DNA of 64,000 nt, from contig NZ_ARVW01000001.1 of assembly GCF_000384315.1 (NCBI RefSeq), forward strand, positions 372,001 to 436,000. The letters run 5' to 3'. Made by a program: the position numbers and the translations under genes. The notes beneath the pieces are model-generated. The model saw only the letters and a program-made list of their open reading frames with translations. It did no database searches and was not told where the DNA came from. Each line of letters begins with the position of its first letter. The first letter of the stretch is position 1. Below are positions 43,208-53,900 of the stretch, piece by piece. Origin of the DNA: Amycolatopsis nigrescens CSC17Ta-90. Lineage in GTDB: Bacteria > Actinomycetota > Actinomycetes > Mycobacteriales > Pseudonocardiaceae.

Positions 43208-43219
43208 CTAACCCTGTGG

Positions 43220-46200
43220 TCAGCCCTTGTCCGAGGCGCTGACCGGTGGTCCAGCCGGCCGGGAGGCCGCCCGGCGCGGACGTCGCCGCGCCGAACGTGC
43301 CGCCGGAGCCGGCACACTGCCCTCGGGCGCGGCGGGCGAATCGTCCGCCGCGTCCTCGGTGTTCTGGGGGGTGTCCTGCGGTTCCGCCTGCTCGGCGGTC
43401 TCTTCGGGCACCTCGGGAGCCGCCGTGTCCTCGGCCTTCTCGGTTTCCACCGAGGACTCGGAAGTCACCGAAGTCCCTGTGTCCGCTGACGCCACTTCAG
43501 GCACCTGAGGCACAGGTGTCTCCGCGGGCGCCTCGGCCTTGGCCTGCGCTGGCTCGGTGGCGTGCCCGTTGAGCTGAGCGCGCTCGGTGTCGTCCTGCTG
43601 TCCGGCCGGCTCGTCGTCGGTCTTGGCCGCCGCCACCTTGGACGCCTGCGCCATCGCCTGCACCGCGGAGACCACCGACTCGCGCTGCTCCTGGGTGGGC
43701 GGTGGCGGCACCTGCTCGGTGTTGCGCGCGGGCTCGATGTGCGACGTGTCGTCGCCCTTGCCGCGGCCACGGGAGCGCCGGGAACCACCGTGCTGGTGCC
43801 CGCCGCCGTTACCGCCACCGCCTCCACCGCCGCCGTTGCCGCCGCCGGAGCGGCTGGGCTCGGTGGAGACCACGACGCCGCGGCCCTTGCAGTGCTCGCA
43901 GGTGCTGGAGAAGGCCTCCAGCAGCCCGGTGCCGACCCGCTTGCGGGTCATCTGCACCAGGCCGAGCGAGGTGACCTCGGCGACCTGGTGCCGGGTCCGG
44001 TCCCGGCCGAGGCACTCGGTCAGCCGGCGCAGCACCAGCTCGCGGTTGGACTCCAGCACCATGTCGATGAAGTCGATCACGATGATGCCGCCGATGTCCC
44101 GCAGCCGCAGCTGGCGGACGATCTCCTCGGCGGACTCCAGGTTGTTGCGGGTCACCGTCTCTTCGAGGTTGCCGCCGGAGCCGGTGAACTTGCCGGTGTT
44201 GACGTCGATCACCGTCATCGCTTCGGTGCGGTCGATCACCAGGTAACCGCCGGAGGGCAGCCACACCTTGCGGTCGAGCGCCTTGGTGATCTGCTCGTCG
44301 ATCCGGTGGTCGGCGAAGACGTCGCCGTTGCCGACGTAGCGCTTGAGCCGGTCGGTCAGGTCCGGCGCCACGTGCTGCACGTAGGCCTGGATGGTCTCCC
44401 ACGCCGTGCCGCCCTGCACTTCGAGCTTGGCGAAGTCCTCGGTGAACAGGTCGCGCACGACCTTGACCAGCAGGTCCGGCTCTTCGTAGAGCAGCACCGG
44501 GGCGGCCGACTTCTTGGACTTGTTCTTGCCCTCGTCGGCCTTCTCCTTGATGATCTCCCACTGCGCCTTGAGGCGGCGGACGTCGCGGTCGAGCTCGTCC
44601 TCGCTGATGCCTTCCGAGGCGGTACGGATGATCACGCCGGCGTCCTCCGGCACGATCCGCTTGAGGATGTCCTTGAGGCGACGGCGCTCGTTCTCCGGCA
44701 GCTTGCGGGAGATCCCGGTGGCCCCGCCGGCGGGCACGTACACCAGGAACCGGCCGGGCAGGGAGATCTGGGTGGTCAGCCGGGCGCCCTTGTGCCCGAC
44801 CGGGTCCTTGGTGACCTGGACCAGCACGCTGTCGCCGGTGCTCAGGGCCTGTTCGATCTTGCGGGACTTGCCCTCCAGCCCGGCGGCGTCCCAGTCCACC
44901 TCGCCGGCGTAGAGCACCGCGTTGCGGCCGCGGCCGATGTCCACGAACGCCGCCTCCATCGAGGGCAGCACGTTCTGCACCCGGCCGAGGTAGACGTTGC
45001 CGACGATGGAGCCGCTGCCGGACGAGGTCACGAAGTGCTCGACGAGCACCCCGTCCTCCAGCACGCCGATCTGGGTGGAGTCGCCCTTCTCGGCGACCAC
45101 CATGGTGCGTTCCACCGACTCGCGGCGGGCCAGGAACTCGGCCTCGGACAGGATCGGCGCGCGGCGGCGGCCGGCCTCGCGGCCGTCGCGGCGACGCTGG
45201 CGCTTGGCCTCCAGCCGGGTGGAGCCGCGCACGCTGCGGACCCCGTCACCGCCCGAGCCACCGCTACCGCCCGAGCCGCCGCTGTTGCCGCCACCGCCGC
45301 GGCCGCCGGACTTGCCCTCCGACTCGGCCTTGGCGTCGCGGACGTGCACCACGGTGTTCGGCGGGTCGTCCTGGGTGCCGGAGCCGCCCTCGGCGGAGTC
45401 GTCGTCCCCGCCCTTGCGGCGGCGACGGCGGCGACGGCGCTTGCTGCCGCCCTCGGAGTCGCCGTCATCGGCGTCGGCCTCCGCGTCCGGGCCGCCCTCT
45501 GGCTTCTTGCTGTCCTTTTTGTCCTTCTTGTCGCCGTCTTCGGCGTTCGCCTGGTCGGCGTCCTTGTCGTTGCGGTCGTTGCGGTCGTTGCGGCCGTTGC
45601 GGTCACGGCGGCCGGTGGGCTCGGCCTGCTCGTCCTCGGCTTCCAGCGAACCGTCCTCGCCGCCCTTGCCGCGGCCACGGCCACGACGGCCGCGGCGGCG
45701 ACGGCGACGACCGGCGGCTTCGTCCTCGTCACCGTGATCGCTGTGGTCACCGTGATCACCGTGTTCGCTGCCGTCGGCTTCGTCGGAAACCTCGGTGTCC
45801 GGCTCGTCGGCCACCGGCTCGGGCTTGCTGGGCCGCTTCGGCTCGGCAGCGGGCTCCGGCGGCAGGAAGACCGGCGACGGCGCGGCGAAGACCGGAATGT
45901 GCGTGAGCGGCCGCTTCGGCTCGGCGGCGGGCTCCGGTTCCTGCCTGGTCTCGGCGGCCGCGGTTTCGGCGGGCTGAGCGGGCTGAGCGGGCACAGCGCC
46001 GGCCTGCTCTTCGGTGACTCCGAGCGCCTCCGCGACCCGAAGTGCCACGTCACGCGGCACGCTGGACTGCGCGCTACGGGTGGGCTCGCCCAGTTCGGTC
46101 AACTTTCCCAGTACGTCCCGGCTGCTCGAACCGAGCAGCTTCGCCAGCGCGTGCACCCTGATCCTGGCCGGCAGCTCGGCCAGTGGAGTGGATGCAGGTG

Positions 46201-46249
46201 TGGCGGTATTCCCGCCGGTGTTCTCGGCGGGTGTTTCCGCGTTCGACAT
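43220..46249 (-). CDS. rne: Ribonuclease E/G family endoribonuclease
   Basis: This 1009-aa protein has an N-terminal extension with Arg/Glu/Asp/Lys-rich low-complexity segments (about residues 60-330). It then has the catalytic core beginning REAGRRRAPILSEAEFLARR, an S1 domain (GNVYLGRVQNVLPSMEAAFVD), a DNase I-like region (YLVIDRTEAMTVIDVNTGKF, with the magnesium-binding Asp pair) and the zinc-link CEHCKGRG. A second acidic, low-complexity tail follows. It is the major mRNA-decay enzyme. The ATG at 46249 has a strong GGAGGAG site. The layout, with disordered regions on both sides of the core, is typical of actinobacterial RNase E. Confidence 0.95.
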   Translation of the reverse strand: MSNAETPAENTGGNTATPASTPLAELPARIRVHALAKLLGSSSRDVLGKLTELGEPTRSAQSSVPRDVALRVAEALGVTEEQAGAVPAQPAQPAETAAAETRQEPEPAAEPKRPLTHIPVFAAPSPVFLPPEPAAEPKRPSKPEPVADEPDTEVSDEADGSEHGDHGDHSDHGDEDEAAGRRRRRRGRRGRGRGKGGEDGSLEAEDEQAEPTGRRDRNGRNDRNDRNDKDADQANAEDGDKKDKKDSKKPEGGPDAEADADDGDSEGGSKRRRRRRRRKGGDDDSAEGGSGTQDDPPNTVVHVRDAKAESEGKSGGRGGGGNSGGSGGSGGSGGDGVRSVRGSTRLEAKRQRRRDGREAGRRRAPILSEAEFLARRESVERTMVVAEKGDSTQIGVLEDGVLVEHFVTSSGSGSIVGNVYLGRVQNVLPSMEAAFVDIGRGRNAVLYAGEVDWDAAGLEGKSRKIEQALSTGDSVLVQVTKDPVGHKGARLTTQISLPGRFLVYVPAGGATGISRKLPENERRRLKDILKRIVPEDAGVIIRTASEGISEDELDRDVRRLKAQWEIIKEKADEGKNKSKKSAAPVLLYEEPDLLVKVVRDLFTEDFAKLEVQGGTAWETIQAYVQHVAPDLTDRLKRYVGNGDVFADHRIDEQITKALDRKVWLPSGGYLVIDRTEAMTVIDVNTGKFTGSGGNLEETVTRNNLESAEEIVRQLRLRDIGGIIVIDFIDMVLESNRELVLRRLTECLGRDRTRHQVAEVTSLGLVQMTRKRVGTGLLEAFSSTCEHCKGRGVVVSTEPSRSGGGNGGGGGGGGNGGGHQHGGSRRSRGRGKGDDTSHIEPARNTEQVPPPPTQEQRESVVSAVQAMAQASKVAAAKTDDEPAGQQDDTERAQLNGHATEPAQAKAEAPAETPVPQVPEVASADTGTSVTSESSVETEKAEDTAAPEVPEETAEQAEPQDTPQNTEDAADDSPAAPEGSVPAPAARSARRRPRRAASRPAGPPVSASDKG

Positions 46250-46819
46250 ATATCTCCTCCGCCCCCGGGCGCGTCTGCCTGCTGTCCTGGCTCCGAGACG
46301 GGTGTCTCGAAGCCGGAGCAGCCGGTAGGACGCGGCCGCGCAGGGGCCCCTTCCTGTTTGTTCCGCGCTGGTGGTCACCAGCGGCGGGAATCCTTGCCTC
46401 GCGCCGTGACGGCGCCGGAGAAACCGGCGGCCCGCCGACAGCAGGTCCGCTCGGCGACCGGCCGGGCCGGGCTCGCGGAAAGCCTCCGCCTACCCCGCCA
46501 CCCCATTGTCGAGCCGCTCACAGGAGCAGCGACGTGTGGTGCTCGTTCAGCCTGTCACCGGGCCGCAGTTCCGTTGCGCGCCGCGTCCATACGGTGCGTT
46601 CCGGCCCAGCGGCCAACCTGAGTATCCCACACGACGCGCCGTCCGCCTCTCGGTCGGTGCGGCCGGCGACGCCGCGGCACGCCTCACTAGGGGCTGAACG
46701 GGCGACACGCGGGCACCGGGTGGGGGAACTTCGCGGCAGACCTTGTCCGCCTCCCGGTGGGTGGCTAGCGTGCGGCTCGGGGTGGGCCAAAACAAGATCC
46801 GCATCCGGTTGGAGGTCCG
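46250..46819. other. 570-base non-coding gap between rne and the subtilase gene
   Basis: This stretch separates divergent genes and should hold both promoters. A long rne leader is plausible, as in mycobacteria. Frames open here on both strands have no family-like sequence and no ribosome sites. I see no RNA gene, repeat or strong hairpin in it. Confidence 0.5.
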
Positions 46820-48250
46820 GTGTCGCTGCTGCGGCTGACGGTCGCGAGCCTGATGCTGGCGACCGCGGTCACCACCGGTTCGGCGAGCGCCGACGAGGCC
46901 GGCTCGGGCTGTGTCACCACCGGCCGCGAACTGCGCTACCTGGTCGTCTTCGACCGCGGCACCAGCAGGGCGGACGCCGAGGCCCAGATCGCCGCCGCCT
47001 GCGGGGTGCCCGGCGGCTACTACCCGCAGATCGCGGTCGGGATCGCCGGTTCGCCGGATCCCGGTTTCGGCAGGCGGATCGGCCTCGACCGGGCGTTCAG
47101 CGCGCAGGCCGAGCGGCTGGCCACGCATCGCCTGAACGGCTCCGACGCGCCGAAGTCCGCCGGCGCGCGGCCACGGCTTTCCCCGGTCGCACCGGACGCG
47201 GTACCGGTCGCCGACCGCACGGCCGAGCAGTGGGACATGCGCTCGATCAACGCCTCGTGGCCAGCTTCGGTCAGCCCGGGCAGCCGGGACGTGGTGGTGG
47301 GCGTGCTCGACTCCGGGGTCGACCCGGCCCATCCCGACCTCGCCGCGGCGGTCGAGCCGAAGCTTTCCGCCGGCTGTCTCACCGGTACCCCGGACACCGC
47401 CGAGGCGGCATGGGCACCCACCACCTCGGCACACGGCACGCACGTCGCGGGCACGATCGCGGCCGCCAACGACGGCAGGGGCGTCACCGGGGTGGCCCCT
47501 GGTGTGCGGCTGGCCTCGATCAAGGTGATCGACGACCGCGGCCAGGTGGACCCGGAGGCCGCGGTGTGCGGCCTGATGTGGGCCGCCGCGCAGCACATCG
47601 AGGTCGCGAACAGCAGTTTCACGGTCGGGCCGTCCTCGCTGTCCTGCGCTCCGGGCGACGAGCACCGGGTGGTGCACGAAGCGATGGCGCGGGCGGTGGA
47701 GTACGCCACCGCGGCCGGCACGCTGACCGTGGCGGCGGCGACCAACGAAGCGGTCAATCTCACCCCGTCGCCGCGCGCGGGCGTACGCACTCCGCCCCGG
47801 TCGAAGAGCTGCGAAGCTTCGCCGGCCGGGTTACGCGACGTGGTCACCGTGTCCGCGATCGGCGCCGACGAGGTGAAGAGCGGTTACAGCTCGTATGGGC
47901 TCGGCGTGATCGACGTCACCGCGCCGGGCGGCGACACCGGTGGCTGCGTGCTCTCCACCGTGCCCGGCGGGTACGAGCCGCTGTGCGGGACTTCGATGGC
48001 CGCGCCGCACGTCGCCGGAGTGGCCGCGCTGCTCGCCTCAGCGCATCCCGGCTACGGTCCCCGGCAGCTGAGGCGGGCGATCGAACAGCAGGCGAGGCCG
48101 ATGGCCTGCCCGACCGACTACGACCTCACCGGCGACGGCCACCAGGACGCGTACTGCGCCGGCTACACCGGCTACAACGGGTTCTACGGCCACGGCATGG
48201 TCAACGCGCTGAACGCGCTGAGCCCGGTCCGGCCCGGCGGCCGTTCCTAG
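46820..48250 (+). CDS. Secreted subtilisin-like serine protease (S8)
   Basis: This 476-aa preproprotein has a signal peptide (cleavage near TTGSASA, residue 24), a propeptide and an S8 catalytic domain. The domain has Asp in VVVGVLDSGVDPAHPD, His in HGTHVAGTIAAAND and Ser in LCGTSMAAPHVAG, so the triad is complete. Cys pairs suggest disulfides. GTG 46820 has GGAGG upstream. It probably degrades extracellular protein. The stop overlaps the permease stop of the opposite strand by four bases. Confidence 0.94.
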   Translation: MSLLRLTVASLMLATAVTTGSASADEAGSGCVTTGRELRYLVVFDRGTSRADAEAQIAAACGVPGGYYPQIAVGIAGSPDPGFGRRIGLDRAFSAQAERLATHRLNGSDAPKSAGARPRLSPVAPDAVPVADRTAEQWDMRSINASWPASVSPGSRDVVVGVLDSGVDPAHPDLAAAVEPKLSAGCLTGTPDTAEAAWAPTTSAHGTHVAGTIAAANDGRGVTGVAPGVRLASIKVIDDRGQVDPEAAVCGLMWAAAQHIEVANSSFTVGPSSLSCAPGDEHRVVHEAMARAVEYATAAGTLTVAAATNEAVNLTPSPRAGVRTPPRSKSCEASPAGLRDVVTVSAIGADEVKSGYSSYGLGVIDVTAPGGDTGGCVLSTVPGGYEPLCGTSMAAPHVAGVAALLASAHPGYGPRQLRRAIEQQARPMACPTDYDLTGDGHQDAYCAGYTGYNGFYGHGMVNALNALSPVRPGGRS

Positions 48251-49074
48251 CGGAGCAGCAGCTTGCCGATCCGGTGCGCGGCGCCGTAGACCCCGAGCGC
48301 GGCCAGGCAGACCAGGTAGGCCAGGTGCCCGAACATGCTCGGGTCGAGCACCCCGGTGGACAGTCCGCGCATCAGCTCCACCCCGTGGTACAGCGGGAAG
48401 CACTGCACCACCACGCGCAACGCCTCCGGGTACACCGTCAGCGGGTAGAAGGTGGTGGAGAACAGGAACATCGGCATCACGGCGAGCTGGATGAAGTCGA
48501 ACTGCGAAGGTGACCGGATGAAGGTGGTGCACCACATGCCGATCGCGGCGAAGGCGAACGCGATGAGCAGCGCCACCGGCACCATCAGCAGCGCCAACGG
48601 CGTGGTCACCAGCCCCATCACCGCCATCACGCCGAGGAAGGCGACCGAGTAGATGCCGCCGCGCAGCACCGCCCAGCTGATCTCGCCGAGTGCGATGTCC
48701 AGCGGCCCGATCGGGGTGGCCAGCATCGCGTCGTAGATCTTGCTGTAGCGGAACTTGAAGAAGACGTTGAAGGTGGAGTCGAACATCGCGCCGTTCATCG
48801 CCGAGGACGCCAGCAGCGCGGGTGCCACGAAGGCCACGTAGCTCAGCACCTTGCCGCCGGGCCCGGTCACCTCGCTGACCAGCCTGCCGAAGCCGATCTG
48901 GAAGGCGAGCAGGTAGAACAGCGGCTCCAGCACGCCGGAGACGAACACCAGCCAGGCGCGGGTGTAGGTGAGCGCGGACCGCTCCACGAGCGCACTGGCC
49001 CGGCCCGCGTACATCCCGGCCGGGAGCATGCGCAGCAGCAGCCCGCGCCGGGGAGCCTGGTCGAGAACGGCCAC
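48247..49074 (-). CDS. ABC-2 type transporter permease (DrrB-like), second subunit
   Basis: This 275-aa protein has six membrane segments and the ABC-2 signature near the C-terminal half (FIRSPSQFDFIQLAVMPMFLFSTTFYPL). The GTG start follows directly on the upstream permease stop. Together with the other permease and the ATPase it would form a heteromeric exporter for a drug, lipid or polymer precursor. Confidence 0.9.
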   Translation of the reverse strand: MAVLDQAPRRGLLLRMLPAGMYAGRASALVERSALTYTRAWLVFVSGVLEPLFYLLAFQIGFGRLVSEVTGPGGKVLSYVAFVAPALLASSAMNGAMFDSTFNVFFKFRYSKIYDAMLATPIGPLDIALGEISWAVLRGGIYSVAFLGVMAVMGLVTTPLALLMVPVALLIAFAFAAIGMWCTTFIRSPSQFDFIQLAVMPMFLFSTTFYPLTVYPEALRVVVQCFPLYHGVELMRGLSTGVLDPSMFGHLAYLVCLAALGVYGAAHRIGKLLLR

Positions 49075-49884
49075 TCAGACCACCAGCCGACGGTAGAAGT
49101 ACTTCCTGGCGAACCAGGTCCCGGTGCCGAGCACGGCGGCCAGGTACGCGAGGTGACCGAGTGCGGGCAGCGCGCCGAGACCGCCGAGGGTCACTCCCCT
49201 GGCCAGCTCGTTTCCGTGCCACATCGGGGAGATCCAGGCCAGCCAGCGCAACGCGATCGGGATCTGGTCGACCGGGAAGAAGGTGCCGGCGAACAGCGTC
49301 ATCGGCATCACCGCGAACCGGAAGATCGCGGCGAACCGCTCCCCCTCGTCGTAGGTGGTCGCCGCGATCGCCATGATCGGAGCCGCGGCCGACAGCCCGG
49401 TGAGCACACCGACCAGCACCACCAGCAGCACCCCGGCGTTCAGCCAGGCACCGAAGGCCAGCGCGACCGCCGCGTACACCGACGCGGCCAGCACCAGCCG
49501 CAACGCCGTCCAGATCAGCTGGCCGCCGAGCAGCTGACCCGGCGTGATCGGGGTGGCGGTGACCGCCAGATAGTCCTTCTGCCACTTGAAACCGGACAGC
49601 ACCGGGTAGCTCGCCTCGCCGACACCCTGCATCAGCGCGCCGGAGACGAGCAGCGTCGGTGCCACGTAGTGCAGGTAGGACAGCCCGCCGGTGGCCGCGC
49701 CCGGCTGGACCTGCGAGCCGAAGCCCAGTCCCATCGCGGTGAGGAACAGCAGCGGCTGCAGCCCGGTGGAGTAGAAGGTGGTCTTCCAGTACCGCCGGTA
49801 CCAGGTCCAGTGCCCCTCCACCCGGAGCCAGGCCGCTCGCCACGAGCCGACCACCTGGCCCGAAGAGATCGTATGATCCGTCAT
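49075..49884 (-). CDS. ABC-2 type transporter permease (DrrB-like), first subunit
   Basis: This 269-aa protein has six membrane segments with RFAVMPMTLFAGTFFPVDQIP at the ABC-2 signature. It is clearly related to the second permease, suggesting gene duplication, and both would pair in one pore. Its ATG overlaps the ATPase stop by one base. The upstream continuation of the frame lies within the ATPase gene. Confidence 0.9.
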   Translation of the reverse strand: MTDHTISSGQVVGSWRAAWLRVEGHWTWYRRYWKTTFYSTGLQPLLFLTAMGLGFGSQVQPGAATGGLSYLHYVAPTLLVSGALMQGVGEASYPVLSGFKWQKDYLAVTATPITPGQLLGGQLIWTALRLVLAASVYAAVALAFGAWLNAGVLLVVLVGVLTGLSAAAPIMAIAATTYDEGERFAAIFRFAVMPMTLFAGTFFPVDQIPIALRWLAWISPMWHGNELARGVTLGGLGALPALGHLAYLAAVLGTGTWFARKYFYRRLVV

Positions 49885-50816
49885 CAGTCCACCAGCGTCC
49901 GCCCGGTCAGGCGCAGGAAGACGTCCTCCAGGGTGCTGCGGCGGACCAGGCTGGACAGCGGCCGCACCCCCTCGGCGTGCGCCTTCTCCAGCGCGGCCTC
50001 CCCGGCCTCGGTGTAGAGCAGCACCCGGTCCGGCAGCACCTCCACCCGTTCGGCCAGTGCGGAAACCGTGTCCACGACCGCGTCCTGGGTGCCCGGCGCG
50101 AACCGCAGCTCCAGCACCTCGCGGCTGGAGTACCGCCGGATCAGCTCGGCGGGCGAGCCCTCCGCGGCGATCCGGCCGCCGTCCATCACCACCAGCCGGT
50201 CGCACAGCTGCTCGGCCTCGTCCATGTAGTGCGTGGTGATGATCAGCGTGACGCCCTGGGACTTCAGCCGGAACAGCCGGTCCCACAGCAGGTGCCGGGC
50301 CTGCGGGTCGAGCCCGGTGGTCGGCTCGTCGAGCAGCAGCAGCTCCGGGTCGTTGACCAGGGACCGCGCGATGGTGAGCCGACGCTTCATGCCGCCGGAG
50401 AGCGATTCGACCTCCGCTTCGGCGCGGTCCGAGAGCTGGGCGAACTCCATCAGCTCGATCGCCCGCTCCCGCACCTTCGCGCGGGAAAGCCCGAAGTACC
50501 GGCCGTAGACGTGCAGGTTCTGCCGCACGGTCAGCTCGGTGTCCAGGTTGTCCTGCTGCGGGACCACGCCGAGCCTGGCCCTGATCCGCGGCCCTTCGCG
50601 ATCCGGGTCCATGCCGAGCACGCGCAGGTCGCCGTCCGAGCGCGGGGACACGCTCGCGATCATGCGCATGGTCGAGGACTTGCCGGCCCCGTTCGGCCCC
50701 AGGAACCCGAACGCCTCACCGCGATGGACCTCTACGTCGATCCCCCGGACGGCCTCGAAGTCCCCGAAACGCTTCACCAGTGCCTTGGCCTGGACCATCG
50801 TCGGTTCGTCGTGCAC
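49884..50816 (-). CDS. ABC transporter ATPase (DrrA-like)
   Basis: This 310-aa ATPase has Walker A GPNGAGKSS, signature SLSGGMKRRL and Walker B LLLLDEPTTGLD, plus the C-terminal extension (ALEKAHAEGVRPLSSLVRRS) common to daunorubicin-resistance-type ATPases. The GTG at 50816 has AGGG about 8 bases upstream; an ATG at 50798 is the alternative start. Confidence 0.93.
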   Translation of the reverse strand: MHDEPTMVQAKALVKRFGDFEAVRGIDVEVHRGEAFGFLGPNGAGKSSTMRMIASVSPRSDGDLRVLGMDPDREGPRIRARLGVVPQQDNLDTELTVRQNLHVYGRYFGLSRAKVRERAIELMEFAQLSDRAEAEVESLSGGMKRRLTIARSLVNDPELLLLDEPTTGLDPQARHLLWDRLFRLKSQGVTLIITTHYMDEAEQLCDRLVVMDGGRIAAEGSPAELIRRYSSREVLELRFAPGTQDAVVDTVSALAERVEVLPDRVLLYTEAGEAALEKAHAEGVRPLSSLVRRSTLEDVFLRLTGRTLVD

Positions 50817-50877
50817 GCTTCGCACCCTAGAACCCGGCCCCGACAGAATCGATCGCTTTTCGCCCCGCCCACCGCAA

Positions 50878-50905
50878 ACCGGCAAAAAGTCGGCTATTTG
50901 CCGGT
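50878..50905. terminator. Hairpin, third copy of the AAGYCGGCTA-loop family
   Basis: ACCGGCAAA (50878-50886) and TTTGCCGGT (50897-50905) close the loop AAGTCGGCTA. It overlaps the stop codon of the large secreted protein gene on the minus strand. The stem differs from copy 1 (GACGGGCAAA/TTTGCCCGTC) on both strands together, while the inner AAA/TTT and the loop are kept. Confidence 0.7.
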
Positions 50906-53900
50906 CAGCGGATGAGGGTGTGGAGGGGGCGGGTGACGGAGTTGACGGTGACGGTGAGGGTGGCGGTGCCGGGGCGGAGGGCGGTGAGCACGCCGGTGGC
51001 CGGGTCGAAGGACGCCACGTCCCCCGGTGCCGGCCGGGTGCTGCCGCCCCACCAGGCCGGCTCGACGATGTGCGTGCCGGGGGCACCGCGCCAGTCCGCG
51101 CTCACCGGGTAGCCGACCGGCACCGCGCGGCCGCCCTGGGAGACCACCGCGCGCACGTCGCCGCGGGCGCCGGTGGCCAGCTCGGCCGGGCCGGTGAGGG
51201 TCAGCTCGTCCACGTTCGGCCTAGTCTCCGCGCGCACCGGGGCGGCCCGGTCGGCCGGGTTCATCCGCAGCATCGTCCAGCCGACGAAGCCGCCGTCGCC
51301 GGGCGCCGCGGCCGGTGCCTTGCCCGAGTTCCCGTTCACCAGGTACGGCACACCGTCCACTCTGGACATGCTGAAGACGCCGGCGTGGGAGGCGACCGCG
51401 GCCGCCGGTTTGCCGGAGTCGCGCTCGAAGCCGGTCAGCCACTCGGTGAGCAGCTTCGCCTCCTTGCGGTCGGCCAGCTGCGAGTTCCCGGTCGGGCTCG
51501 GGTCGGTGACCGGGTGGTGCATGGCCACCAGCACGCCGCGGACCGCGCTGTCCCCGCGCGCCCCGTCCAGCGCGTCGCGCAGCATCCGCACCTGGTCGAA
51601 ACCGCCGCCGCGCAGGCTGCCGCGCGAGGAATCCAGCAGCACCAGCCGGATTCCCCGGACGTCCAGCACGCGGTGGGTCTGCCCGAACTCCGCCTGGAAC
51701 TCGGTCAGGCCGGTGCCCCCGTCCGCCTCGTGGTTGCCCGGCAGGTAATGCCATGGCGCGCGGCCGTCGAGCTCCTCGCTGATCACCTTCCTGGCCAGGT
51801 CGAAGTCCGGGGCCGTGCCGCGGTCCACGAAGTCGCCGTTGAGCAGCACCAGGTCCGGTTTCGCGGCCACCGCCTCGCGCAGCGCGCGCCTGGCCTGCGC
51901 GACCAGCGGGCCGGTCGGGTCGTCCGCGGTGAACTGCGCGTCGCTGACCACCGCGATCCGCGGGCCGTCGCCTTCGGAGTTGCCGTCGGTGACCACGGCA
52001 GGATCACGCTCGGGCGGGTCCACCGGCACCTCGGCCGAAGGCGCGACCGACACCGAGAGGTCGTCGAACACCAGCCGCCCTTCGTACTGCTGGTCCGGCA
52101 TGTTCTCCACCGCGTAGAACCTGCTCAGCCGCTGCCCGGCGGGCAGCCCGGCCGGGATCGCCGCCTCCACCCGGCGCCAGCCGGTCCAGTCCACGCTCAG
52201 CGCGAGGTCCACAATGGACGGAACGTTCGCGGCGTCGCGCAGTTCGGCGCGCAGCCAGGCACCACGGCCGTCCCCGTTGACCCACAGGCCAATCTTCTGG
52301 CTGCCCGGCGGCAGCGCGATCGGCGCGGCGGCGTTGACGTAGGCGGCCCTGGTCGCCGTGGTGCCGGTCAGCCGGTAGTCCAGCGCCAGCCCGGAACCGC
52401 CGTCCCGCCCCGGCGCGGTGGACAACGCCGCACCGACCACGGCCGGGAACACCGTGGCCTGCCAGCCCGCCGGACCGTCCAAAGGCGACAGGACGCGGTC
52501 CGTGGTGCCCACGGACGCGGCCAGGTGCGTGCTCAGCCCGGCCGCTGTGGCGGTGATCGGGGCAGCACCGGAGCCGGCCAGCGCGGTGACCGCGAACCCG
52601 GTGCCGTCCGGTTCGATCCGCACCACGGCCGGGTCGTAGTCCAGCTTCACGTCGTCCGGGTCGATCCAGGTGCCGTAGCCGTCCGCGTCGTAGCCGTAGA
52701 CCTCGAACCGGCCGCGCGCGCCGGGGCCGGACAGCGCGACCTGCTCGGCGCTGGTGCCCAGCCGGACCGGCTTGCCCAGCACCGACAGCGTGGTCTTGCC
52801 GCGCACCGCGCCGTCGGCCGCGTAGACGTCCACGCTGTCGTGCCGGTCGGGGACGAACGGGTTGGCGCGCGCGGTGAACCGGCCGTCGGTGACCGAGCCG
52901 CGCACCGGGTTGGTGGTGAACCACCGCGGCCGCGCGCCGACCGCGGCGCCGGTCTCGTCGTGGCCGCCGGCGACCAGGTCACGGGACAGCCCGGAAAGCA
53001 CCCGGTCCGACCTGCCGTCGCGCACCGCCGGGTGCGGGGCGAAGCCGGTGAGCCGGCCGCTGCCCGGCGCGGTGCCGAAGCCGATTCCGTTGGGCACCAG
53101 GCGTTCCCCGCCGTCCGACGGCGAGTTGCGCAGGTCCGGCGCGGCCTCGCCCTGCGCCCTGGCCAGCAGGGTCGACGAGCCGCCGCCGTCGAGGTTGATG
53201 GCGTCGTCGGCACCGAGCGAAACCAGGTGCCTGGCGAGTTCGAGCTCGGTCATCCCGCGGCTGTCCGCCTGCCTGCCGTCGATGGTGGCCAGCCACATCC
53301 GGGAGCCGTCCGCGGAGAAGCCGACCGCGGTGCGGGGATGCGCGGTGACCGCGTCCACCGGCTCGATCCGCCCGTCCCGCACCAGCACCTTGTTGCCGCC
53401 GACCGCCACCGCGACCTTGCCCGCGTCGGTGCGCGGCGCGTAGGCGACCGCGACCCGCTCCCCCACCCGCAGCCCGGCGAGCACGTCCACCGCCGCATCC
53501 CTGGCCAGCAGGACGGTGCCGCCCGCGGCGATCGGCCCGTCGGCGGGCCGCGGGCGCAGCTCGGTGACCACGCCGTCGCGCAGTTCGACCTCCAGCACCC
53601 GCTGGGCGCCGGCCACCGCGGTGGCGCGCGACGCGGCGCCCCAGAGCGGGGTGTAGACGCCGAGCCCGCCGTCGGGCAGCACGGCACCGTTGAGGTTGGT
53701 CGCCTTGGCCGTCTTCCCACCGGGCAGCGAGACGGTGGCGTCCAGGAACACCTCGGCCAGCCTGGCCTTGCCGTCCTCGGTGACCGCCGCGGTCAGGTTG
53801 TGCCCGGCGGCGGGCGCGGTCTGCAGCACGCCCTCGTCGATCCCGACGCCGAGCGGGGCACCGGTGGCGTTGATGTCGAAGAAGTCCCCGTTGACCCCGG

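Noticed and set aside
46183..48513. Long plus-strand frame crossing the rne start and the subtilase gene
   Set aside because: Composition is Arg/Gly/Pro-rich without motifs. The subtilase frame in the same region has signal peptide, triad and ribosome site.
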